NCBI GenBank assembly: GCA_009886125.1 | Contig: VFJK01000065.1 | Span: 1-41,489, forward strand | Length of the DNA stretch: 41,489 nt | From: Geobacter sp. | GTDB lineage: Bacteria; Desulfobacterota; Desulfuromonadia; Geobacterales; DSM-12255 | Direction of reading: 5' to 3' | Shown: one piece after another, positions 8,387 to 16,993 of the stretch | How positions within the stretch are numbered: the first letter of the stretch is position 1 | How the letters are laid out: every line of letters begins with the position of its first letter | Notes under the pieces: model-generated | Databases searched by the model: none | What the model was told of the DNA's origin: nothing | Seen by the model: only the letters and a program-made list of their open reading frames with translations | Made by a program: the position numbers and the translations under genes

Positions 8387-9331
8387 TTACAGGTTTTTTT
8401 GTTTAGGGGCTCTGAAATCGCCCCAGATATCGAATACTCCAAGAAACGCTATAGCAAGAACAAGATACGGCTGAAATGCGAGAACCAACCAGAATATTAC
8501 TCTTGCAAGTGAAGGTACTGAAACGCGCTGAAAAAAAGCCAGTACAACTGCCAGACCCTGCAACAGATAGATGAAACCTAAAACCACCAAAATATTGAGT
8601 GCTACCCTCTTCAGGTCGGGTTGCGGGACAATCATTGAAAAACCGGCGCCGATAAGTATCCAGACGGCTGCATCAGGGTTCCTGAAAGAAAGAAACGATT
8701 CAGGCTGAGGCAGCTGTGGAAGTCTTTTAGCTGCAAACCGGAACAATACTGTCAGGTTCAGTGCTGCCAGCAAGCCAAGTGAAACAAGCAGCAGTGCCGG
8801 AAAGACGCTTGCTATGAGATGCCCTGCCTGCCGTATGCCGCTCGTCAGCATGGCAAGGTCTTCCGCTGGCAGACTTTGCTTGCTGTAGATCCCTATAGCC
8901 TGTTCAACACTTGATTCGATCCCTTTGACGAGCAGTCCCTGAAGATCGACTCCTGTCCATGTTCCGTACGCAACAGCCAGTGCGACGATCAGTAGAAAAT
9001 CAATGCCGACCGAATATGCTGCTGACTTTGCCGCCCCTTTTCCCTGCATGTAGAACAGCGGCAGCAGAAACCCTATCAAGCCGGACTGCATGACATAGAG
9101 GAGCGGAGCCGCCCCGTCCTGCATGAAGACAAGTACTGACAGGGTTATTGCAAATACGCCTGCTCCGGCTACCGCTCCATGCCTGATGTGTAAATAGATT
9201 GCAGGGAGCGGGACAAAAAGGCCGGGTAGAAGTCCGATTACCGGAAATGTCACGTAAGCAAGGAAGAGGGCCAGTGTCAGGACTCCACCTTTGATTGCAT
9301 CGAGCGCTAGCTCTCTGCTAGGCGTGATCAT
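8387..9331 (-). CDS. DUF2232 (YybS-like) multi-pass membrane protein
   Basis: This 314-residue protein consists largely of hydrophobic helices, eight or nine by eye, spread from residue 10 to about 300, with short polar loops. The pattern and the position between rpsR and rplI match the DUF2232/YybS family, which sits in this block in many Firmicutes and Deltaproteobacteria. The biochemical role is unknown. Similarity to ECF-type S components has been suggested for the family, which I cannot test here. The start ATG at 9331 lies 12 bases after the rpsR stop and has only a weak Shine-Dalgarno, so coupling to rpsR is likely. Confidence 0.8.
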   Translation of the reverse strand: MITPSRELALDAIKGGVLTLALFLAYVTFPVIGLLPGLFVPLPAIYLHIRHGAVAGAGVFAITLSVLVFMQDGAAPLLYVMQSGLIGFLLPLFYMQGKGAAKSAAYSVGIDFLLIVALAVAYGTWTGVDLQGLLVKGIESSVEQAIGIYSKQSLPAEDLAMLTSGIRQAGHLIASVFPALLLVSLGLLAALNLTVLFRFAAKRLPQLPQPESFLSFRNPDAAVWILIGAGFSMIVPQPDLKRVALNILVVLGFIYLLQGLAVVLAFFQRVSVPSLARVIFWLVLAFQPYLVLAIAFLGVFDIWGDFRAPKQKNL

Positions 9332-9343
9332 CAGAGCAGTGAC

Positions 9344-9619
9344 CTACGGTAGAACGTGCGTGCCGGCAATCGGGAGAAGAGCGATGTTACGAGCTCTCTT
9401 AATTGCTTCTGTAATCTCTCTCTGGTGCTTGGAGCAGTTTCCGGAGATCCTGCGCGGAACGATCTTGCCGCGTTCTGTTATGAAGTAGCGAAGGGTGCGT
9501 GGATCTTTGTAATCAATACCTACCTGCTTGTCTGCACAGAAACGGCAGACTTTTCTGCGCTGAAAAGGTCTTTTCTTCCTTGGCCCGCTTGGGCGCTGCG
9601 AACTTCTTTCGTCACTCAT
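9344..9619 (-). CDS. rpsR: 30S ribosomal protein S18
   Basis: S18 binds the platform of the 30S subunit together with S6, and its gene lies next to rpsF as usual. The protein has 91 residues with a basic N-terminal extension ([10 protein letters not shown]). The CRFC and CSKH motifs form a possible zinc-binding set, so this is the Cys-containing (C+) version of S18. The conserved core [18 protein letters not shown] and the C-terminal [15 protein letters not shown] are clear. GGAGG lies ten bases before the ATG. Confidence 0.97.
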   Translation of the reverse strand: MSDERSSQRPSGPRKKRPFQRRKVCRFCADKQVGIDYKDPRTLRYFITERGKIVPRRISGNCSKHQREITEAIKRARNIALLPIAGTHVLP

Positions 9620-9640
9620 TGTATATATGCCTCCGTCAGT

Positions 9641-10012
9641 TTACTCGTTTTCAGATGCAGCTTCCTCAGCAGGAGCTGTCTCTTCGGCCTCAACCGGCTT
9701 TGCCGGTGCAGCAGTCACTGTGTCTTTGTCCAGCTTGACGGTCTGGTAACGGATTACCCGGTCATCAAGGCGGAGACGACGCTCCAGCTCTGCAATCAGT
9801 GCTGCATCTCCATCGGTGCGAAGATACATGTAGCGGCCACGGGCGAGCTTGTCGATAGGGTAGGCAAGTTTGCGAATGCCCCAATCTTCAAGTTTTCTGA
9901 CGTCACCATTCATCTTTTCGATGACTTCGTTGATCCTGGTGGTGAGAGCTTTATTCTCTTCATCAGCCAGATCCGGTTTGACGATATAAATCGTCTCGTA
10001 CATCCTGATCAT
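9641..10012 (-). CDS. rpsF: 30S ribosomal protein S6
   Basis: S6 forms a heterodimer with S18 on the 30S platform. The 123-residue product has the S6 core (MYETIYIVKPDL near the start, then IRKLAYPI and GRYMYLR) and an acidic, Ala/Glu-rich tail from about 100 onward. The ATG at 10012 is eight bases after GAGGAGG, a better fit than the second Met three codons in. It is the first gene of the unit. The 330 bases upstream hold hairpins that could be an S6:S18-binding autoregulatory leader, and beyond them a family-A repeat. Confidence 0.97.
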   Translation of the reverse strand: MIRMYETIYIVKPDLADEENKALTTRINEVIEKMNGDVRKLEDWGIRKLAYPIDKLARGRYMYLRTDGDAALIAELERRLRLDDRVIRYQTVKLDKDTVTAAPAKPVEAEETAPAEEAASENE

Positions 10013-10140
10013 TTATGAAACCTCCTCACGGTTTATGTTTCGCGTCTTGGCTGCGAAAACAGTTAGCCCCGGTCCCACCCGGAGCAAGGAGAAGCGGCCC
10101 CAATGGCCACTCGTAGGAATCGTAACTTTTAGCATAACTG
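10013..10140 (-). promoter_or_regulatory. rpsF leader with two hairpins (possible S6:S18 autoregulatory site)
   Basis: On the minus-strand RNA, GCTCCGG and CCGGGGC (10066-10085) pair in a 7-bp stem with one G-U, closing GTGGGA. Nearer the start codon, TTTCGC and GCGAAA (10038-10058) pair around nine bases. Then comes GAGGAGG. Many bacteria control rpsF through a leader stem with a CCG element bound by S6:S18. The first hairpin has CCG in its 3' arm, but I cannot confirm that it matches that motif. The rest of the stretch up to 10169 shows nothing definite. Confidence 0.35.
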
Positions 10141-10169
10141 TACATGAAAAACAAGAACTTAATGTATCA

Positions 10170-10340
10170 CCTGAATCCGTGACAGTGAGGGTCTTTTCGA
10201 GCGGAAACAGCCGGGGCACATGGCCAGATGTTGCCAAAATCGATAGTGCCGCTGATTTTCTCCAAAGCTGAACAAACCGTTGCCGACGCAGAAGCAGAGG
10301 CGTTGCAGCGAGAAAGAGCCCTCACCGTCACGGATTCAGG
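10170..10340. repeat. Family A palindromic repeat, copy 2 (inverted relative to copy 1)
   Basis: The 155-bp core (10178-10332) is the reverse complement of the copy at 7696 with about 24 differences and no gaps. The inverted ends extend outward here to 22 bp, CCTGAATCCGTGACAGTGAG at the left and its near-complement at the right, with one position pairing as G-U in RNA. Copy 1 keeps the ATTCAGG extension only on its right side. This copy starts right after the ychF stop and may serve as its terminator. Confidence 0.85.
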
Positions 10341-10343
10341 ATA

Positions 10344-11438
10344 TCAGACATTGAACCGGAAATGCATGACATCACCGTCCTGAACGGTATATTCCTTGCC
10401 TTCGAGGCGCATGAGCCCTTTTTCCTTTGATCCTGACTCTCCGCCCGAAGCGATGTAGTCGTTGAAGGCGATGACCTCGGCACGGATAAAGCCTTTTTCA
10501 AAGTCGCTGTGAATGACTCCCGCAGCCTGAGGAGCTTTTGTCCCTTTGGTAATGGTCCAGGCTCGTACCTCTTTTACCCCTGCGGTAAAGTAGGTGATAA
10601 GTCCGAGAAGCTCATAGCCTGAACGGATAAGGCGGTCCAGGCCGGACTCTGCCAGCCCCATTCCGGCAAGAAACTCACTTTTCTCATGTCCATCAAGCTC
10701 TGATATCTCAGCTTCGATCTTCCCACAGATGGTGACAATGCGGGCACCTTCCTTTGCGGCGATTTCCGCAACCTTGGCAACAAAAGGGTGCTTTCCTTCC
10801 AGATCGTCCTCGGACACATTGGCAACATACAGAACAGGCTTGTCCGTCAAGAGGCACATATCTCTCAAAGTGATACGTTCGTCCTCGCTATCAGCCAGAC
10901 CAAGTGCCGGCTTGCCGGCTTCGAGAGTCTTTTTTACTTTCTGGCAGAACTCGTTATCTTCCTTCGCTTTTGTGTCACCGCTCCTGGCCAGCTTTTCACC
11001 CCTCAGCAATCTTTTCTCGACGGTATCAAGATCAGCAAGAGCAAGCTCAAGCTGGATTACCTCGATATCCCTCTCAGGGTTCACGCTGCCGTCTACGTGC
11101 ACGACATTATCATCGTCAAAGCAGCGGACAACATGGACGATCGCATCGACTGCCCGGATATGCCCCAGAAACTTGTTTCCAAGGCCCTCTCCCTGACTTG
11201 CTCCTTTTACAAGGCCGGCAATATCGACAAACTCTATCGTTGTAGGAAGTATTCTCTCGGGAATTACAATCTCAGCAAGCTGCTGAAGTCTCGGGTCCGG
11301 AACCTGTACTATACCGACATTCGGGTCGATGGTGCAGAAAGGGTAGTTGGCGGATTCTGCGCCTGCCGAGGTCAGAGCATTGAAAATAGTTGATTTGCCC
11401 ACATTTGGAAGTCCTACTATGCCGCAGTTAAAGCCCAT
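10344..11438 (-). CDS. ychF: YchF/Obg-family ATPase
   Basis: YchF is a ribosome-associated P-loop protein of the Obg family that prefers ATP to GTP, and is linked to oxidative stress responses. The 364-residue length is normal. The P-loop GLPNVGKST is at residues 9-17, with switch region [12 protein letters not shown]. The [14 protein letters not shown] stretch is G3. The G4 position reads NVSE instead of NKxD, as in other YchF proteins, explaining the loss of guanine specificity. A C-terminal TGS domain (about 280-364) ends [21 protein letters not shown] lies upstream of the ATG. The pth stop is 14 bases away, so the two are co-transcribed. Confidence 0.97.
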   Translation of the reverse strand: MGFNCGIVGLPNVGKSTIFNALTSAGAESANYPFCTIDPNVGIVQVPDPRLQQLAEIVIPERILPTTIEFVDIAGLVKGASQGEGLGNKFLGHIRAVDAIVHVVRCFDDDNVVHVDGSVNPERDIEVIQLELALADLDTVEKRLLRGEKLARSGDTKAKEDNEFCQKVKKTLEAGKPALGLADSEDERITLRDMCLLTDKPVLYVANVSEDDLEGKHPFVAKVAEIAAKEGARIVTICGKIEAEISELDGHEKSEFLAGMGLAESGLDRLIRSGYELLGLITYFTAGVKEVRAWTITKGTKAPQAAGVIHSDFEKGFIRAEVIAFNDYIASGGESGSKEKGLMRLEGKEYTVQDGDVMHFRFNV

Positions 11439-11452
11439 CTGTTATCCTTTTG

Positions 11453-12028
11453 TCAAATCAGGTTTTTGTTGTTGTACAAGCTCATACTCTTGGGAAGACC
11501 CTCGACTATAAGCATTTCAAGGGCGTCCACCACGCCGTCGACAATTTTCGGCAATTCATTCATCTCATCTTTGCTGAAATTGGTGAGGACGTAGTCTGCC
11601 ATATCTCCGTGAAGCGGTTTTCCTATCCCGATCCGCAGGCGTTTGTACTCACCGGAACCCAGCTCCTGGTGAAGAGATCTAAGGCCGTTATGACCGCCAT
11701 GCCCTCCATCAGCTTTCAGTTTTATCTGTCCGAACGGGATATCCAGCTCATCATGGATGACGATGAGATCAGCTGTCGTAAGCTTGTGGAAACGGAGCGC
11801 CTCGGCAACGGAGCGACCGGAGAGATTCATGTATGTCTGCGGCTTCAGAAGCAACAGCCTGTTCCCTTCGAAGTCGCCTTCTCCGTAATAACCGCTGAAG
11901 CTCTTTCTGGTGGTCTGAATGCCGGCCAGATGGGCAAATCGATCCAAAACTATGAAACCCGCGTTGTGGCGGGTCCATAAATATTTAGGGCCGGGATTAC
12001 CCAGCCCCACTATGAGTTTTGCAGCCAT
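11453..12028 (-). CDS. pth: Peptidyl-tRNA hydrolase
   Basis: Pth cleaves peptidyl-tRNA released from stalled ribosomes, recycling tRNA. The 191-residue protein has the canonical N-terminus KLIVGLGNPGPKY with the substrate-binding Asn at residue 11 and the catalytic His at 21 (RHNAG). LLLKPQTYMNLSG, then HDELD with the His-activating Asp, and GGHGGHNGLRS follow. GAGG lies about seven bases before the ATG. It sits 29 bases after rplY and directly before ychF, an order common in bacteria. Confidence 0.97.
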   Translation of the reverse strand: MAAKLIVGLGNPGPKYLWTRHNAGFIVLDRFAHLAGIQTTRKSFSGYYGEGDFEGNRLLLLKPQTYMNLSGRSVAEALRFHKLTTADLIVIHDELDIPFGQIKLKADGGHGGHNGLRSLHQELGSGEYKRLRIGIGKPLHGDMADYVLTNFSKDEMNELPKIVDGVVDALEMLIVEGLPKSMSLYNNKNLI

Positions 12029-12057
12029 GTTATGCCTCAGGGGTTACGACATGGTCA

Positions 12058-12642
12058 TCAGGCTTCAGCAACTACCTCTTCCTTGCCTTTTCCGATAATG
12101 CTGACTATTGATGATTTTGGGTCATCAATAAGTTTAACGTTTACAGGGAGCTGGACTTCTGAAAGATGTATGGAGTGGCCGATTGTCAGAGCGGTCACAT
12201 CGACATCGATATGTGCAGGTATGAGAGCCGGAAGGCACTCGATCTCAACGGTGTGCTTGACAAATTCGAGCAGGCCGCCATCCTTGACGCCTTTGGCAGT
12301 ACCTATCAACTTGATCTTGACTTCAACACGCACTTTCTCATCCATGTTTACCTTGTGAAGGTCAACGTGGCGGGGTGTCCCTTTGATAGGGTCAAGAAGC
12401 ATCTTGGCGACGATAACGACAGCTCCGTTCAGGTTGTCAGCTCCGGACAGTGTGATAAGCGAGTTCTGCCCGCCAGCACTCTCGACCGTTTTGACAAGGT
12501 CACGCTGATCGATGCTGACCGATGTGGAGTTGAACCCTTTACCGTAAACAATACCCGGAATTCTTCCGGCAGTGCGAAGCTTGCGGCAGATACCTTTGCC
12601 GGTCTTTTCCCTTAATTCTACCTTCAGCTCTTTCATACTCAT
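12058..12642 (-). CDS. rplY: 50S ribosomal protein L25, long (Ctc/TL5) form
   Basis: This protein binds 5S rRNA. At 194 residues it is the long Ctc/TL5 type: an N-terminal L25 barrel (about 1-92, including GRIPGIVYGKG and the PIKGTPRHVDL strand) plus a C-terminal beta domain (about 95-190). I place the start at the ATG at 12642, five bases after GGAGG. A TTG at 12654 in the same frame overlaps that Shine-Dalgarno, and the ATG at 12636 is further away. It lies 35 bases downstream of prs, the usual partner of ctc in general-stress or housekeeping clusters. Confidence 0.95.
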   Translation of the reverse strand: MSMKELKVELREKTGKGICRKLRTAGRIPGIVYGKGFNSTSVSIDQRDLVKTVESAGGQNSLITLSGADNLNGAVVIVAKMLLDPIKGTPRHVDLHKVNMDEKVRVEVKIKLIGTAKGVKDGGLLEFVKHTVEIECLPALIPAHIDVDVTALTIGHSIHLSEVQLPVNVKLIDDPKSSIVSIIGKGKEEVVAEA

Positions 12643-12677
12643 GATTTCCTCCAACTAGAGAGTTAAATATATACAGA

Positions 12678-13622
12678 TCAGACAAAAAGAGAACTAACTG
12701 ATTCATCCTCGTGAATCCTGCGAATAGCCTCTGCAAGAAGTTCCGATACAGGCAGGATCCTGATCTTGTCGAGATTCTTCCCGTTCTTCGGGAGAGGGAT
12801 TGTGTCGGTTATCAGGACCTCTTCTATTTCAGAGTCGTTAATGCGGTCCAGCGCCGGTCCGGAGAGCACCCCATGTGTAGCACAGGCGTAGATCCTGGTC
12901 GCTCCATGCTGTTTCAATGCGCCAGCGGCCTGAGTAAGCGTTCCGGCCGTATCTATCATGTCATCAAGAATAATGGCAATCTTGTCTTTCACATCGCCGA
13001 TCAGATGCATTACTTCAGCGACATTCGGCCCGGTCCGGCGCTTATCTATAACTGCAAGTGTGCAGCCGAGTCTTTTTGCAAATGCCCTGGCCCGTTCGGT
13101 TCCGCCGGCGTCAGGTGATACCATGACGATCTCGTCAGCACTGAATTTCTTGTTCAGATGTTCAAGGATGACCGGTGCAGCGTACAGGTTGTCTACCGGG
13201 ATATTGAAAAAACCCTGGATCTGCCCTGCATGGAGATCTACAGTCACAACACGATCGGCTCCTGCTGTCGTTATCAGGTCGGCCACGAGTTTTGATGTGA
13301 TCGGTGTGCGCGGAGCGGCCTTTCTGTCCTGCCGGGCATACCCGTAGTAGGGTATTACTGCGGTGATTGTAGCGGCGGAAGCTCTTCTGAGCGCATCCAT
13401 GATGATCAGAAGCTCCATCAGGTTATTGTTGGTAGGGGCACAGGTAGACTGGATAATGTAGATATCACGGCCACGGACATTTTCTTCGATCTCCACCATT
13501 ATTTCGCCGTCGGAAAAGGTCTTGACCTTGGCTTTTCCAAGCGGAAGGGAGAGGTTCTCGCAGATTTTTTCTGCCAGAGTTCTGTTCGAGTTGCCGCTGA
13601 AAATCCGTATTCTATCTTGCAT
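12678..13622 (-). CDS. prs: Ribose-phosphate pyrophosphokinase (PRPP synthetase)
   Basis: Prs makes PRPP from ribose 5-phosphate and ATP, feeding nucleotide, histidine and tryptophan synthesis. The 314-residue protein is class I. It has the N-terminal [15 protein letters not shown], the ATP-binding flexible region [27 protein letters not shown], the ribose-5-phosphate region [18 protein letters not shown], and the PRPP loop [12 protein letters not shown]. The product is the co-substrate of HisG encoded downstream in the same strand cluster. The Shine-Dalgarno is weak (GGTAAC before the ATG). A strong hairpin lies in its leader, between it and tRNA-Gln. Confidence 0.97.
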   Translation of the reverse strand: MQDRIRIFSGNSNRTLAEKICENLSLPLGKAKVKTFSDGEIMVEIEENVRGRDIYIIQSTCAPTNNNLMELLIIMDALRRASAATITAVIPYYGYARQDRKAAPRTPITSKLVADLITTAGADRVVTVDLHAGQIQGFFNIPVDNLYAAPVILEHLNKKFSADEIVMVSPDAGGTERARAFAKRLGCTLAVIDKRRTGPNVAEVMHLIGDVKDKIAIILDDMIDTAGTLTQAAGALKQHGATRIYACATHGVLSGPALDRINDSEIEEVLITDTIPLPKNGKNLDKIRILPVSELLAEAIRRIHEDESVSSLFV

Positions 13623-13637
13623 GGGTTACCAACTTTT

Positions 13638-13658
13638 AGGGCGGCATTTCGCCGCCCT
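13638..13658. terminator. Hairpin between tRNA-Gln and prs
   Basis: AGGGCGGC (13638-13645) pairs perfectly with GCCGCCCT (13651-13658) around a 5-base loop. A T-run follows only on the plus strand (GTTTTG). On the minus strand, the direction of both neighbours, it is followed by TAAAAG, so it is a poor terminator there. It may instead be a boundary for 3' processing of the tRNA or a leader structure of prs. Confidence 0.5.
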
Positions 13659-13669
13659 GTTTTGAATAG

Positions 13670-13744
13670 TGGCTGGGGTGCCAGGATTCGAACCTGGGAA
13701 TGCCGGAATCAAAATCCGGTGCCTTACCGCTTGGCGACACCCCA
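13670..13744 (-). tRNA. tRNA-Gln (anticodon TTG)
   Basis: On the minus strand the acceptor arms TGGGGTG and CACCCCA pair, followed by discriminator G and an encoded CCA. The anticodon stem CCGGA/TCCGG closes the loop TTTTGAT, giving anticodon TTG, which reads CAA/CAG. The T arm contains GGTTCGAATCC. The U1-A72 pair is typical of tRNA-Gln. The gene lies between ispE and prs on the same strand and is probably processed from that transcript. Confidence 0.97.
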
Positions 13745-13779
13745 ATAAGGCGACCGGGAGATGCCGTGCTGAAGTTTAC

Positions 13780-14625
13780 TTATATCGTCGCCGCAACTGC
13801 TGTGAACCATCCATTGCCTGCAGGTATTGACTGAATCGCATTCCGGGCAGCATTTCTATCAGCAAAAATGCCGAAAACAGTAGCACCGCTTCCGGACATG
13901 AGCGCCCCGGCAGCACCTTCAGACAGGAGCTTCTCCTTGATCCTGGATATCACCGGATTTCGTTCGATAGTCACCGCTTCAAGGTCGTTTGAAAGTATTT
14001 CTGATACATCTGCTGGCGATTTATAGAGAAAAGGAAGTGTAGCTGCGACTTTTTCGGTTGTCAAGTTCAAATTTCGGAATGCCCAGGATGTGGCAACATG
14101 GATCCGCGGGTTTACCAGGGCAAGCCAGAGTTCCGGTATTCCCTCAAGAGGGGTAAGAATCTCGCCGACGCCTTCGGCAAGAGCAGGTTTCTTGAAGATG
14201 AAGAAAGGGACATCGGCTCCGAGTTTCAGGCCGATAGCCATCAGCTTTTCATCGGTGAGCTCTGTTTTCAGCAGCTGATTCAGGCCCATGAGTGTCGAGG
14301 CTGCATCACTGCTCCCGCCGCCGAGACCTGCAGCTACCGGGATCTTCTTTTTCAGTTTGATCCGGATGCCGGTTTTGAGCATGGAGAGGTTCAGGATCTC
14401 ACTGGCGGCACGCCAGACAAGATTGCTGCTGTCTGCCGGGAGACCAGCTCCATCACACACAAGCTCTATTCCCGGCTCGGATTTCAAGGAGATCTCGAGC
14501 TCATCGCAGAGGTCGATCCGCTGCATGATCATTCTCAGGTCGTGATAACCGTCTTGTCTCTTTCTCAGAACATCGAGGCGAAAGTTTACTTTTGCGGGCG
14601 CCCTCAAAAGGAGAGGTTCTCTCAC
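13780..14625 (-). CDS. ispE: 4-diphosphocytidyl-2-C-methyl-D-erythritol kinase
   Basis: IspE phosphorylates CDP-methylerythritol in the MEP pathway to isoprenoid precursors. This 281-residue GHMP kinase has APAKVNFRLDVLRKRQDGYHDL at its N-terminus, shown here by its key residues K-N and GYH. The ATP-binding glycine/serine loop PVAAGLGGGSSDAAS and a C-terminal MSGSGATVFGIF follow. The start is a GTG at 14625 that overlaps the TPR gene's stop by 4 bp (GTGA), so the two are coupled. The position before tRNA-Gln and prs is a familiar order. Confidence 0.96.
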   Translation of the reverse strand: MREPLLLRAPAKVNFRLDVLRKRQDGYHDLRMIMQRIDLCDELEISLKSEPGIELVCDGAGLPADSSNLVWRAASEILNLSMLKTGIRIKLKKKIPVAAGLGGGSSDAASTLMGLNQLLKTELTDEKLMAIGLKLGADVPFFIFKKPALAEGVGEILTPLEGIPELWLALVNPRIHVATSWAFRNLNLTTEKVAATLPFLYKSPADVSEILSNDLEAVTIERNPVISRIKEKLLSEGAAGALMSGSGATVFGIFADRNAARNAIQSIPAGNGWFTAVAATI

Positions 14626-15386
14626 CTTCTTATGACCTTGCGTTTCATCCCGCCTGTCATGGAAGCCATCTGCTGCTGTTTCTGGAGGGCTGCTGTGTTC
14701 TCAAGGTGGAACTGATACCAGGTCTCGCCGTAGCCGGTCATTTTCATCCGTTTCCCGTCTTTCAGGAGTGCAAGGTTCAGAGAGAGCTGCTCATCACCGG
14801 AGATCTTTTTCAGGCCTTTTTCAAGAACTTCTTTCGCTTTGTCCTGATCTCCGGTTTCGCAGAGGCAGTATGCGTAAAGCGCCCAGATTAGAGACTCTTT
14901 GGGACTGCCGATAACCGCTTTCTCGAAAGTCTCCTTCATCTGATCTTTTTTGTTCTTTTTAAGGTAGTAGACGCCGAGCATCCCCATGGTTACCCAGTTC
15001 TTGAAGAAACCTTTCTGCAGGTAGGGAAAGGCACTATTGAAGTCACGCTTGATGTAATAGAGCATGCCGATCGAGCCGTTAATCTGCCCACCGACATAGA
15101 TCTGCCACTTTTCATACTGAAGCGCTTCATGTATCTCCTTGATGGCCCTGTCTACAAGCTGGACCTGCATCTCCCTGCTGGATACCCGCTGGGTCTGGAG
15201 ATCCTTCATTGCTCCGGAAACGATGACTTCGACCTTTTTCATTATTACGCGGGAGATCAGATAAAATGATCCGAGCATAACAACAGTTGCGGCAATGAGA
15301 GCAATCCACCATGACAAGGAGGCTGCAAAAGCGATGGCGGCATAGGTAATGAGCCCCAGTATGGTGGAGATTACGATGTTGTACAT
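14622..15386 (-). CDS. Membrane-anchored TPR protein, function unknown
   Basis: The N-terminus has two hydrophobic segments (about residues 5-23 and 27-48) separated by a short loop, then a region rich in Gln, Lys and Val. From about 95 to 210 it carries helical repeats resembling tetratricopeptide units, for example SIGMLYYIKRDFNSAFPYL and KAKEVLEKGLKKIS. A protein-interaction role at the inner membrane is the natural reading, but no partner is evident. It lies 33 bases downstream of mltD and overlaps ispE by 4 bp, so it belongs to that transcript. Some conserved envelope function linked to MltD is possible, not shown. Confidence 0.75.
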   Translation of the reverse strand: MYNIVISTILGLITYAAIAFAASLSWWIALIAATVVMLGSFYLISRVIMKKVEVIVSGAMKDLQTQRVSSREMQVQLVDRAIKEIHEALQYEKWQIYVGGQINGSIGMLYYIKRDFNSAFPYLQKGFFKNWVTMGMLGVYYLKKNKKDQMKETFEKAVIGSPKESLIWALYAYCLCETGDQDKAKEVLEKGLKKISGDEQLSLNLALLKDGKRMKMTGYGETWYQFHLENTAALQKQQQMASMTGGMKRKVIRR

Positions 15387-15419
15387 TTCAGGTGGAATCC
15401 TTTTTGATGGGTTAAAGTG

Positions 15420-16853
15420 TTATCCGTTCTCTTTTGAAGAGTATTTGGCGACAATGATTTTCTTGCCGGGTTTCAGGGCGACTTTTTCGGTCAGATTGTT
15501 CCATGCGGAGAGCAGTGTAGCGGTAACTTTGAAGCGTTTCGCAAGGGAGTAGAGAGTGTCCCCTTTTTTAACGATATAGTAACGGTTTTCGACAACTTCA
15601 GCTGGAGTTGCCTGCTCAGGTGCCGGTACCGGGCTGTGCGAAGGTTTCATCTGGACAGGTTTCTGGACAGGTATGATGAGTGTTTTACCCGCGACTCCGG
15701 AGCCGGATTTCAGGTGGTTGAGCTCAGCCAGCAGTTCCGGAGTGGTGCTGAAACGCGCAGCCACGGATTTGAGGGTATCCTTTTTCTTTGCCCGGTAACG
15801 ACTGTACGTTACTTTTTCTGTATAGCGCTGATCATCAGTTATCTTTGCATATTCAGTAATGAACTGCTCTTTCTTCCCTTTCGGCAGTTTCAGAAGGTAG
15901 TTCGGATAGTTCGGTGGGGTACACCATCTCCGCAGTTCAGGATTCAGCTCTTTCAGGGTCTGATAGGGAGTATCAGTAATTCTTGCTATCAGCTCAAGGT
16001 CCGTGCGCATCGGTACTTCGACCGTGTCCAGATCCATGGCAGGAAGGTATGCGATATCAGCGAATCCGTATTTCGCAGGCTCCTTTGCAATGATCGCAGC
16101 TGCAAGCATTTTCGGGACATAATCCTTAGTCTCCCGCTTGAGGTAGGACCCTTTGGAGATCTCCCAGAAATCCCGGGTGTCGTACATGTTGATCGCTCGC
16201 AGGATCTTGTTTTCTCCGGCATTGTAGCCTGCTGCAGCAAGATACCAGTCGTTTTTGAAAAGCCCGTAGAGCTCCTTCAGATAGAGAGCCGCGGCTACCG
16301 TCGATTTGATCGGATCACGGCGTTCATCGATCCAGTCGTTTATCTTCAGGTCGTATCTCTTGCCGGTACCGGAGATGAACTGCCAGGGGCCTACTGCATT
16401 TGCCACTGAAACAGCATGGGGTGTGAAACCGCTTTCGATCATCGCCAGATAGACCAGATCTTCAGGCATCCCCTCTTTGCGGAGAATCTCCCGCATCATG
16501 GGGATATAACGCTCTGAGCGTGAGAGCCACCTGGAGAAGGAGCTGTGGCCCCTGTTCTGGAAAAAGTCGATAAAGTAATTGACCTTGCTGTTCAGTGTCA
16601 GGGGGATGTCGGAGCCCGGAAGCTCTTCTTTCAGCAGGGTGATGTCAAAATCAGTGACTGCTCCGCCCTGCTGCGCATCGTCTGAGACAGGGAGTTCCAG
16701 CGATCTCTCAAGAGAGCGGGGCGCATATGCCGCCCGGGGTATCCTTTCAGTGCCGGTTTCCGAGAACTCTTTCAGTAGTGTGGAAGAGAGATCCGCCGCC
16801 GGAAGGGAGGAAGGGAGCACGATAAGCAGTATCAGTATTAAAAACAGAGGCAT
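15420..16853 (-). CDS. mltD: MltD-like lytic transglycosylase with two LysM domains
   Basis: This is a periplasmic enzyme that cleaves the glycan strands of peptidoglycan non-hydrolytically. The 477-residue protein has a signal peptide (about residues 1-20) without a clear lipobox, so it differs from E. coli MltD in lacking an obvious lipid anchor. The SLT domain spans about 105-230. Its catalytic Glu is residue 140 in AMIESGF, followed by GPWQFISGTGKRY and AGYNAGENKI. LysM domains at about 345-395 and 425-472 (VKKGDTLYSLAKRF) bind glycan. AAGGAT precedes the ATG. A promoter with consensus-like boxes lies 66 bases upstream. It is the first gene of the long minus-strand cluster. Confidence 0.9.
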   Translation of the reverse strand: MPLFLILILLIVLPSSLPAADLSSTLLKEFSETGTERIPRAAYAPRSLERSLELPVSDDAQQGGAVTDFDITLLKEELPGSDIPLTLNSKVNYFIDFFQNRGHSSFSRWLSRSERYIPMMREILRKEGMPEDLVYLAMIESGFTPHAVSVANAVGPWQFISGTGKRYDLKINDWIDERRDPIKSTVAAALYLKELYGLFKNDWYLAAAGYNAGENKILRAINMYDTRDFWEISKGSYLKRETKDYVPKMLAAAIIAKEPAKYGFADIAYLPAMDLDTVEVPMRTDLELIARITDTPYQTLKELNPELRRWCTPPNYPNYLLKLPKGKKEQFITEYAKITDDQRYTEKVTYSRYRAKKKDTLKSVAARFSTTPELLAELNHLKSGSGVAGKTLIIPVQKPVQMKPSHSPVPAPEQATPAEVVENRYYIVKKGDTLYSLAKRFKVTATLLSAWNNLTEKVALKPGKKIIVAKYSSKENG

Positions 16854-16918
16854 GTCAGATCCTTTTGCTGCTCCGGATTATGATTGAACCACGCTAATCC
16901 GGAAATCAGCGAGTAGAC

Positions 16919-16947
16919 AGTGTATAAAAAATTTCCGGTTGTGTCAA
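16919..16947 (-). promoter_or_regulatory. Sigma-70-type promoter of mltD
   Basis: Read on the minus strand: TTGACA (16947-16942), 17-base spacer, TACACT (16924-16919). The first box is a perfect consensus. It points to mltD, 66 bases before its ATG, and probably drives mltD, the TPR gene and ispE. Confidence 0.7.
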
Positions 16948-16993
16948 TCAAGAGGGGATGATGAGTCAGACCGTATATCTTCATGAAGTAATG

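Noticed and set aside
7696-10340. Composite transposon carrying ribosomal protein genes
   Set aside because: No transposase or target duplication is visible and the genes are core, in their usual order; the flanking is reported as a repeat arrangement only.
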